From assembly GCA_023429365.1 (NCBI GenBank), contig JAEYVW010000276.1, positions 1 through 7,035 of the forward strand: 7,035 bases of DNA, in the 5' to 3' direction. The notes beneath the pieces are model-generated. The model worked only from the letters and a program-made list of their open reading frames with translations, did not search any database and was not told the DNA's origin. Position 1 is the stretch's first letter. Every line of letters starts with the position of its first letter. Made by a program: the position numbers and the translations under genes. This DNA is from Bacteroidota bacterium. GTDB lineage: Bacteria > Bacteroidota > Bacteroidia > Chitinophagales > Chitinophagaceae. Below are positions 1-4,272 of the stretch, piece after piece.

Positions 1-1
1 T

Positions 2-475
2 GGCCTCGGTATCCGTTTCGTGGGAGAAACAACGGCCAAGACACTTGCACAGGCTGTTCATCACCTGACTGACCTTAAAAACTTTTCAGAAGCTGACCTG
101 TTAAACCTCGAGGATATCGGTCCCAAGGTAGCCGGTAGTATTTTACATTTTTTCAGCAATAAGGAGAATATCATGATGTTGCAAAAACTCGAAGAACTGG
201 GTGTGCAACTCATCAATACTAAGAAACAATATGCCAGTGAAGGAAACCTGGAAGGCCTCACTTTTCTTTTCACGGGCACGCTGCCAACATTAAAGCGGAG
301 TGATGCAGAAGCGATGGTGGAAGAAAACGGTGGGAAGCTGACGGGAAGTGTGAGCAGCAAACTCAATTACCTTGTGGTTGGTGAGGATGCGGGTAGTAAA
401 CTGGAAAAGGCAAAAAAAATTAATACAATAAAAATTATTTCGGAGGCGGAGTTCTTGAAAATGCTCAAGAAATAA
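2..475 (+). CDS. ligA: NAD-dependent DNA ligase, C-terminal part (5' end outside window)
   Basis: This is the last 157 codons of NAD+-dependent DNA ligase, which seals nicks during replication and repair in the cytoplasm. The frame is open from base 2, so the gene runs in from the left; an apparent GTG start at 20 is only an internal Val codon. The fragment opens with LGIRFVGETTAKTLA (fragment residues 2-16), typical of the helix-hairpin-helix domain of LigA. A second hairpin motif, LEDIGPKVAGSIL, lies at about 36-48. A BRCT domain follows at about 81-157, with the conserved TG at 91-92 and GG at 110-111, and ends in the usual EFLKML tail. The adenylation and OB-fold domains lie outside the window. 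The DUF2461 gene starts 16 bases downstream with no terminator between, which suggests co-transcription. The family call is firm. Confidence 0.96.
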   Translation, partial: GLGIRFVGETTAKTLAQAVHHLTDLKNFSEADLLNLEDIGPKVAGSILHFFSNKENIMMLQKLEELGVQLINTKKQYASEGNLEGLTFLFTGTLPTLKRSDAEAMVEENGGKLTGSVSSKLNYLVVGEDAGSKLEKAKKINTIKIISEAEFLKMLKK

Positions 476-491
476 AAACGACGATAAGAAA

Positions 492-1160
492 ATGCTAAAG
501 AATTCAACGATCAAATTTTTAAAAGACCTGCGTAAGCATAACAATAAACCCTGGTTTGATCAGCATCGGCAGGATTACGAAAATGCAAAAGCGGACTTTT
601 CAGCCTTCGTGCAACTCGTTATTGACAAACATGGGAAAAAGGATCCGGGCATAGCGCACCTGAAGGCAAAGGATTGTATATTCCGGATCAACAGGGATGT
701 TCGTTTCTCTAAGGACAAGTCTCCGTACAAAACCAATATGGGTGCCTATTTCAATCCCGAAGGAAAAAAATCAAACCTGGGCGGCTATTATTTTCACTGT
801 GAACCGGGACAGAGTTTTGTGGGAGGCGGCATCTGGATGCCGCTACCGGCCGATCTGGCCAAGATCAGGCAGGAGATCGATTATAACCTGGATGGTTTCA
901 AAAAACTCATTACAGCACGTAAGTTTAAAAATGTATATGGTGATCTTTCGCGCAGTCCCGAGTATTCGCTGAGCCGTGTGCCTAAAGGGTATGAAGCCGA
1001 CAACCCTGCTGCGGAATACCTCAAACTGAAGAGTTATGTGGCAATGACGCCCCTTTCCGATAGCGACCTTGTATCTAAAGACCTGGTCAAAAAAGTGCAG
1101 GAAGCCTTTGAAACCCTGCTCCCACTGCTACGATTCATGAATGAAAGCATCCGTGGTTAA
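492..1160 (+). CDS. DUF2461 family protein (TIGR02453-like)
   Basis: A 222-residue soluble protein that I recognise as the DUF2461/TIGR02453 family, whose biochemical role is unknown to me. The family pattern is visible in order: FLKDLRKHNNKPWFDQHRQDYE (cut here by its ends at residues 9 and 30), RDVRFSKDKSPYKTNMGAY at 68-86, GGYYFHCEPGQSFVGGG at 97-113, and PKGYEADNPAAEYLKLKSY at 164-182. Length is normal for the family. There is no signal peptide or membrane segment, so it should be cytoplasmic. The ATG at 492 is chosen because the conserved N-terminal motif begins nine codons later. No Shine-Dalgarno sequence precedes it, only the A-rich leader usual in Bacteroidota. It follows ligA closely and probably shares its transcript, but that says little about function. 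Family membership is confident; function is not. Confidence 0.9.
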   Translation: MLKNSTIKFLKDLRKHNNKPWFDQHRQDYENAKADFSAFVQLVIDKHGKKDPGIAHLKAKDCIFRINRDVRFSKDKSPYKTNMGAYFNPEGKKSNLGGYYFHCEPGQSFVGGGIWMPLPADLAKIRQEIDYNLDGFKKLITARKFKNVYGDLSRSPEYSLSRVPKGYEADNPAAEYLKLKSYVAMTPLSDSDLVSKDLVKKVQEAFETLLPLLRFMNESIRG

Positions 1161-1176
1161 TTCCGGCACGATTATT

Positions 1177-1210
1177 ATAATTCCTTAATTATCAATATTA
1201 GAATAATATT
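1177..1210. promoter_or_regulatory. Two adjacent AT-rich inverted repeats upstream of the YceI promoter
   Basis: Two perfect inverted repeats lie side by side. The first is ATAATT-CCTT-AATTAT (1177-1192). The second is AATATTA-GAA-TAATATT (1194-1210). They end 11 bases before the proposed -33 TTTG of the YceI gene. Such AT-rich dyads can be operators for dimeric regulators, but AT-rich spacers also produce palindromes by chance, and no regulator gene is present in the window. This is an inference only. Confidence 0.3.
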
Positions 1211-1221
1211 AACCAAATAAA

Positions 1222-1254
1222 TTTGCCATATTCAATGTTTAAACATTAATTTTG
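1222..1254 (+). promoter_or_regulatory. Bacteroidota-type promoter of the YceI gene
   Basis: TTTG at 1222-1225 and TAATTTTG at 1247-1254 match the Bacteroidota primary-sigma pattern (TTTG, about 19-21 bases, TAnnTTTG), with a 21-base spacer. Transcription would begin near 1260, giving a 5' leader of only about a dozen bases before the ATG at 1273. The alternative TTG start at 1252 lies inside the -7 element, which rules it out if this promoter is real. Confidence 0.6.
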
Positions 1255-1272
1255 TATTCTAAACTTATCATT

Positions 1273-1818
1273 ATGTCAACATGGATTATTGATACCGCAC
1301 ACACCGAGATTGGATTTAAGGTAAAGCACCTCGTGATCTCAACCGTTTCAGGAAAATTTACAAAATTTGAAGGCAAGCTGGAAGGCGATCCCGCCGACCT
1401 CACCAACGCGCAGATTACATTTACTGCCGACATTGACAGTATTACAACTGGTAATGAACAACGTGATGGACATTTGAAATCCGCTGATTTTTTTGATGCC
1501 GCCAATCACCCTAAACTAAGTTTTAAATCCACCGCTATAGTTGGGAAAGGTGATAATGAATATAAAGTCACCGGCGACCTGACCATCAGGAATACAACCA
1601 AACCCATTACGCTAAATGTGGAATTTGGTGGTGTACAAAACGATCTCTATGGTCAGACCGTTGCAGGTTTTGAAATAACCGGAAAGATCAACCGCCAGGA
1701 ATATGGGCTTAGCTGGAGCGCCGTTACCGAAGCTGGTGGTATCGTAGTGGCAGATGATGTGAAACTTATTATCAACGCAGAATTGGTGAAAAAGGTAAAA
1801 GAAGCCGCCACAGCATAG
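1273..1818 (+). CDS. YceI family protein
   Basis: A 181-residue protein of the YceI family, lipocalin-like beta-barrels known to bind isoprenoid or other amphiphilic lipids. It shows the family pattern from the first residues: WIIDTAHTEIGFKVKHL (4-20), a phenylalanine-rich FxGK segment near 28-37, the block SADFFDAANHPKLSF at about 71-85, and VTGDLTIRNTTKPITLNVEF at about 100-119, with GLSW near the C-terminal third. The start is taken at the ATG at 1273, because a frame-matched TTG at 1252 sits in the promoter and would add seven non-family residues. There is no signal peptide, so this is a cytoplasmic-type member, unlike the exported proteobacterial YceI. It has its own promoter and a strong hairpin after the stop, so it is probably a monocistronic unit. 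The natural ligand is unknown. Confidence 0.94.
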   Translation: MSTWIIDTAHTEIGFKVKHLVISTVSGKFTKFEGKLEGDPADLTNAQITFTADIDSITTGNEQRDGHLKSADFFDAANHPKLSFKSTAIVGKGDNEYKVTGDLTIRNTTKPITLNVEFGGVQNDLYGQTVAGFEITGKINRQEYGLSWSAVTEAGGIVVADDVKLIINAELVKKVKEAATA

Positions 1819-1835
1819 TTAAATTATTATGCAGT

Positions 1836-1882
1836 TAAGGTGGGATATAGAAAACAAAAGGAGTTTTCTATATCCCACTTTA
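1836..1882 (+). terminator. Strong hairpin behind the YceI gene
   Basis: A 16-bp perfect stem (1840-1855 with 1863-1878, arm sequence GTGGGATATAGAAAAC) has a 7-base loop, AAAAGGA. It extends outward by one G-T and three A-T pairs to 1836 and 1882. It begins 18 bases after the YceI stop. The following bases are T-rich (TTTACATTTTACC) but do not form a clean T-tract, so it may terminate weakly or mainly protect the 3' end of the mRNA. Confidence 0.7.
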
Positions 1883-2062
1883 CATTTTACCAAAATATAC
1901 AATGCCAGGTGTCCGCACATGAGTATAAATAAACCACTGCAATTGTATCTGATATCCAATTTGAACTGACACCAGCGATGCAAGTTTTTATTGATACACA
2001 ATAGTTTGCCGGGCCAACCACCCAGCTTTCACAATTTAATATGCAAATATTTCGTTAAGTGA

Positions 2063-2093
2063 GTTGCATACCCTTTGATGGGTTTGTACTTTG
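2063..2093 (+). promoter_or_regulatory. Possible promoter of the lipoprotein gene
   Basis: GTTG (2063-2066) and TACTTTG (2087-2093) resemble the Bacteroidota TTTG/TAnnTTTG pair with about 20 bases between them. The -7 element has only one base between TA and TTTG instead of two. Transcription would start near 2100, about 14 bases before the ATG. The match is imperfect, so this is tentative. Confidence 0.35.
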
Positions 2094-2113
2094 TTTGAGT
2101 AAAAACAAACCTT

Positions 2114-2800
2114 ATGAAAAAAATTGTACCCATCCTGATTGTGGCTATCATTATAGTCTCTGTCTCCTGTAGTCGCAAGTACTACACATCCTCATTCTTC
2201 GAACAGCAAACTGCAGGTCACCGTATCATCGCGGTATTGCCATCCGAAATTGTCTTAACCGGGAAACAACCTGAGCAGTTAACACCCGAACAGATAGCCC
2301 AAATTGAGGAAGAAGAAAGCAAAGCCTTTCAGCTGGCCCTGTATAGTAATATCCTGCAATACGCCAATTCAAGAAAGTATTATATGTCGGTAGGCGTCCA
2401 GGATGTCAATAAAACCATGACGGTACTCGAAGAGAATGGAATCAGCCTGCGTGAATCCTGGAAACTGGATGATAAAAAGCTCGCTTCGCTGCTCGGCGTT
2501 GACGCTGTTGTCAGGATGCAGATCCGCAAGAAAAGATACATGAGCGACTACGCCTCATACGGTGTAACCATCGCAAAAGATGTGATCAGCCAGACACCAC
2601 TTGGAAATAAATTGCCCATACCACGTAGTCTTGGTAAAACTGAAGATATCTACGCCTACTGCAGCGTGGTGAGCAATAGTGTAACGCTGTGGAATAATAA
2701 TTATAAAGCCGCTGCCGACTGGGACAACCCTTCCAATGTAATTATCGAAAACATCACGGATAATTTTGGAAGATATTTTCCTTATAAAAAAAGAAGATAA
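2114..2800 (+). CDS. Lipoprotein of unknown function, possible CsgG/LpoB-like fold
   Basis: A 228-residue protein with a lipoprotein signal: Lys-Lys at 2-3, a hydrophobic stretch at about 4-17, and the lipobox VSVSC with the lipidated Cys at 19. The residues after it are Ser-Arg-Lys, not an acidic surface-export signal, so a periplasm-facing location is more likely. The mature part contains RIIAVLPSEIVLTG (37-50), a glutamate-rich segment (about 56-69), and LASLLGVDAVVRMQI (123-137). A conserved strand near the N-terminus plus a later "(A)xxLGVDAVV" strand recalls CsgG, LpoB and GNA1162-type lipoproteins; this is a pattern resemblance, not an identification. The C-terminus is strongly basic (KKRR). 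The ATG at 2114 is set by the signal sequence. The leader is A-rich with no Shine-Dalgarno. The gene is convergent with asd and has no evident partner. Confidence 0.85.
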   Translation: MKKIVPILIVAIIIVSVSCSRKYYTSSFFEQQTAGHRIIAVLPSEIVLTGKQPEQLTPEQIAQIEEEESKAFQLALYSNILQYANSRKYYMSVGVQDVNKTMTVLEENGISLRESWKLDDKKLASLLGVDAVVRMQIRKKRYMSDYASYGVTIAKDVISQTPLGNKLPIPRSLGKTEDIYAYCSVVSNSVTLWNNNYKAAADWDNPSNVIIENITDNFGRYFPYKKRR

Positions 2801-2815
2801 GTTTCCTTATTGTCG

Positions 2816-2899
2816 TTTTAAAGAATGTTCAATTTTCACTGTTCAAGTGAGAAAAAGCTAGCTTTCTAAACTGTGAAAATTGAACATTCCGTCTTAAAA
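2816..2899. terminator. Long hairpin between convergent lipoprotein and asd genes
   Basis: A perfect 17-bp stem pairs GAATGTTCAATTTTCAC (2823-2839) with its complement at 2873-2889. An outer TTTTAA/TTAAAA pair (2816-2821, 2894-2899) continues it across a small mismatch. The 33-base loop contains the palindrome AAAGCTAGCTTT (2854-2865). Its position, 16 to 30 bases from each convergent stop codon, suits a shared bidirectional terminator. The T-tract is poor on both strands, so termination efficiency is uncertain. Confidence 0.55.
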
Positions 2900-2918
2900 A
2901 TCTATTCAATCACTGGTT

Positions 2919-3911
2919 TTAATTCAATAGACCCTTCCCTACCAGGTATTCAGCAATCTGCACTGCATTTGTCGCGGCTCCTTTCCTAAGATTATCGCTG
3001 ACGATCCACATGTTTAAAGTGTTGGGCTGTGTTTCATCTCTGCGCAGTCGTCCTACAAATACCTCATCTTTTTCGTGCGCATCCTTTGGCATCGGGTATA
3101 AGGCATTAGCCGGATCATCAACAACTACCACACCCGGTGCACCTGCTAATAGTGTTTTAACCTCGGGGAGATCAAAATCATTTGCAAATTCAATATTCAC
3201 GCTTTCACTATGTCCTCCCATCACTGGTATGCGTACCGTGGTGGCTGTAACGCGGATAGAATCGTCGCGCATGATCTTTTTTGTTTCATTGACCATCTTC
3301 ATTTCTTCCTTGGTATAACCATTGTCAACAAAAACGTCAATTTGCGGTATCACGTTCAGGTCAATCGGGTATTTATAAGCTTTCTCTCCTTCAACGCCAT
3401 TGCGTTCATCCATCAACTGATTAACCGCTTTTACACCTGTACCGGTTACACTTTGATAAGTGCTCACCACAATTCGTTTGATACCATATTTTTTATGCAG
3501 TGGATTTAACGCCACCACCATTTGAATAGTTGAACAATTCGGGTTAGCAATGATCTTATCCTCACCCGTAAGCGCATCGGCATTGATCTCCGGTACCACC
3601 AGTTTTTTTGTCGCATCCATACGCCAGGCAGATGAGTTATCGATAACCGTGATACCGGCCTCTGCAAACTTTGGCGCCCATTCGAGCGAAGTACCGCCGC
3701 CAGCTGAAAATAATGCCACGGCCGGTTTTGCTGCGATAGCATCCGACATGCTTACAACCTTGTACTTTTTCCCCTTGAATTCAATTTCCTTTCCTACTGA
3801 TCTTTCGGATGCAACAGGTAACAATTCTGTAACGGGAAAATTTCTCTCCGCCAGTACCTGTAGCATTTTGGTGCCAACTAATCCTGTAGCGCCTACTACT
3901 GCAACTTTCAT
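2919..3911 (-). CDS. asd: Aspartate-semialdehyde dehydrogenase
   Basis: A 330-residue enzyme that reduces beta-aspartyl phosphate to aspartate semialdehyde with NADPH. This is the branch point feeding lysine, diaminopimelate, threonine, methionine and isoleucine synthesis in the cytoplasm. It has the NADP-binding start VAVVGATGLVGTKML (3-17), the substrate-loop SAGGGTSLEWAP at 69-80, the catalytic cysteine in NPNCST (Cys126), the substrate-binding Arg and catalytic His in RIPVMGGHSES (Arg227, His234), and the C-terminal cofactor segment DNLRKGAATNAVQIAEYL (306-323). Length is normal and no key residue is missing. The start is fixed by the Rossmann strand and by a perfect AGGAGGT five bases upstream, the only clear Shine-Dalgarno in the window. 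The 5' leader contains a leader-peptide attenuator (3995-4113), so expression probably responds to amino acid supply. Confidence 0.97.
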   Translation of the reverse strand: MKVAVVGATGLVGTKMLQVLAERNFPVTELLPVASERSVGKEIEFKGKKYKVVSMSDAIAAKPAVALFSAGGGTSLEWAPKFAEAGITVIDNSSAWRMDATKKLVVPEINADALTGEDKIIANPNCSTIQMVVALNPLHKKYGIKRIVVSTYQSVTGTGVKAVNQLMDERNGVEGEKAYKYPIDLNVIPQIDVFVDNGYTKEEMKMVNETKKIMRDDSIRVTATTVRIPVMGGHSESVNIEFANDFDLPEVKTLLAGAPGVVVVDDPANALYPMPKDAHEKDEVFVGRLRRDETQPNTLNMWIVSDNLRKGAATNAVQIAEYLVGKGLLN

Positions 3912-3915
3912 AATT

Positions 3916-3944
3916 ACCTCCTTGCCTCCCGCCTGCGCGGAAGG
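3916..3944 (-). promoter_or_regulatory. asd ribosome binding site with adjoining GC-rich hairpin
   Basis: On the - strand, AGGAGGT (3922-3916) lies with five bases between GGAGG and the asd ATG. Three bases before GGAGG ends a perfect 8-bp hairpin, CCTTCCGC-GCAG-GCGGGAGG (3944-3925, one T-G pair). A competing fold, TTCCTT (3946-3941) with AAGGAG (3923-3918), would cover the Shine-Dalgarno and cannot coexist with the first hairpin. The hairpin may keep the site open or stabilise the message. All other starts in this window lack a Shine-Dalgarno. Confidence 0.6.
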
Positions 3945-3994
3945 AATTTAATTGTTTTAAAAATAAGTTCTGTTGAAACCGATGCCTTGTATAC

Positions 3995-4025
3995 AAAAAA
4001 ACAGGCCTTCCATCCGGAAGGCCTG
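3995..4025 (-). terminator. Intrinsic terminator in the asd leader
   Basis: On the - strand CAGGCCTTCC (4025-4016), loop GGAT, GGAAGGCCTG (4011-4002) form a perfect 10-bp GC-rich stem, followed at once by seven T (4001-3995). This is a textbook Rho-independent terminator. It stands 84 bases before the asd start and downstream of a good - strand promoter, with no full-length gene between. On the + strand it has no T-tract, so it works only in the asd direction. Confidence 0.85.
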
Positions 4026-4068
4026 CTAAACTTTTATATGGTTACATACATAACACCGCAAACCTTCC
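4016..4068 (-). promoter_or_regulatory. Antiterminator helix of the asd attenuator
   Basis: On the - strand GGAAGGTTTGC (4068-4058) can pair with GCAGGCCTTCC (4026-4016) over 11 continuous base pairs, two of them G-T. The second segment is the 5' arm of the terminator (4025-4002), so the two helices exclude each other. The first segment starts one base past the leader-peptide stop codon (4071-4069), where a terminating ribosome would cover it. The 31-base loop contains a short GTTA/TAAC hairpin. Confidence 0.7.
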
Positions 4069-4113
4069 TTAGGAGAATGTCTTCGTGCGTTTTGTATGTT
4101 TCATTGATTTCAT
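4069..4113 (-). CDS. Candidate leader peptide of the asd attenuator (MKSMKHTKRTKTFS)
   Basis: A 14-codon frame ending in TAA. Codons for Lys (4), Thr (3) and Met (2) make up 9 of 14; these are end products of the pathway that Asd feeds. A second in-frame ATG at 4104 gives an 11-residue version, MKHTKRTKTFS, with about ten bases of leader if transcription starts near 4114; the first ATG would then be almost leaderless. No Shine-Dalgarno is present, as usual in this lineage. With the stop codon in the A site, a ribosome should cover the following antiterminator arm. With a ribosome held at Lys11 or Thr12 the arm is free or nearly so. The peptide probably has no function beyond sensing charged tRNA. 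The frame is short, so its existence rests on composition and placement. Confidence 0.65.
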   Translation of the reverse strand: MKSMKHTKRTKTFS

Positions 4114-4120
4114 TGCTTCG

Positions 4121-4152
4121 CAAAAATAGGCTACTGGCCCATTCAGTCCAAA
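4121..4152 (-). promoter_or_regulatory. Bacteroidota-type promoter of the asd leader
   Basis: Read on the - strand, TTTG (4152-4149), a 20-base spacer and TATTTTTG followed by C (4128-4121) match the TTTG/TAnnTTTGC consensus completely. Transcription should begin near 4114, giving a terminated RNA of about 120 bases or, on read-through, the asd mRNA with a leader of about 200 bases. Confidence 0.75.
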
Positions 4153-4272
4153 TATTCAAATCAAAATGCGGTTAAATCCTCACCAACGCTTTTAACAACC
4201 CCGAGAAAAATACATTAATCACCCGGTGATTTTCCCCTTTTACGTCAACACGGAGCCTGTAAATTGGCCGTT
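4153..4272. other. Spacer between the divergent asd promoter and the lamin-tail gene
   Basis: This stretch upstream of the lamin-tail gene holds one clear dyad, AATCACC-C-GGTGATT (4217-4231), flanked by A-rich sequence on the left and TTTTCCCCTTTT on the right. It could be an operator; its one-base centre makes it a poor RNA hairpin. No good + strand promoter was found: TAAATTGG at 4260-4267 is one base off the -7 pattern but lacks a convincing -33 TTTG. Confidence 0.4.

Larger units (their letters stand above)
1819..2113. other. Intergenic region between the YceI and lipoprotein genes
   Basis: This 295-base gap holds the hairpin at 1836-1882 and a possible promoter near its right end (2063-2093). 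Between about 1885 and 2060 I see no convincing reading frame, RNA gene or repeat. A 60-codon - strand frame across the region has no family-like sequence and runs through the hairpin, so it was not called. Confidence 0.6.

Noticed and set aside
1252..1272. TTG start extending the YceI protein by seven residues
   Set aside because: The TTG lies within the -7 promoter element and the added residues are not part of the family.
3550..3951. 133-codon + strand frame antisense to asd
   Set aside because: It is a shadow of the conserved asd coding sequence, with a composition expected from reading a real gene backwards.
3987..3996. Palindrome TTGTATACAA after the asd-leader terminator
   Set aside because: It is only ten bases, partly built from the terminator T-tract, and has no second copy in the window; probably chance.
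3995..4152. Lysine or SAM riboswitch in the asd leader
   Set aside because: The region between promoter and terminator is about 120 bases and shows no multi-helix aptamer core. The short Lys/Thr/Met-rich frame and the simple two-way pairing explain it better.
3987..4175. 62-codon + strand frame opposite the asd leader
   Set aside because: It has no family-like sequence, and it is antisense to the promoter, leader peptide and terminator that explain this stretch.
4260..4267. TAAATTGG as a -7 promoter element for the lamin-tail gene
   Set aside because: It has one mismatch, no convincing -33 TTTG at the right distance, and would start transcription at the ATG itself.
4264..4272. TTG start extending the lamin-tail protein by three residues
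   Set aside because: The ATG at 4273 gives a normal signal peptide beginning MKTT; the extension adds nothing recognisable.
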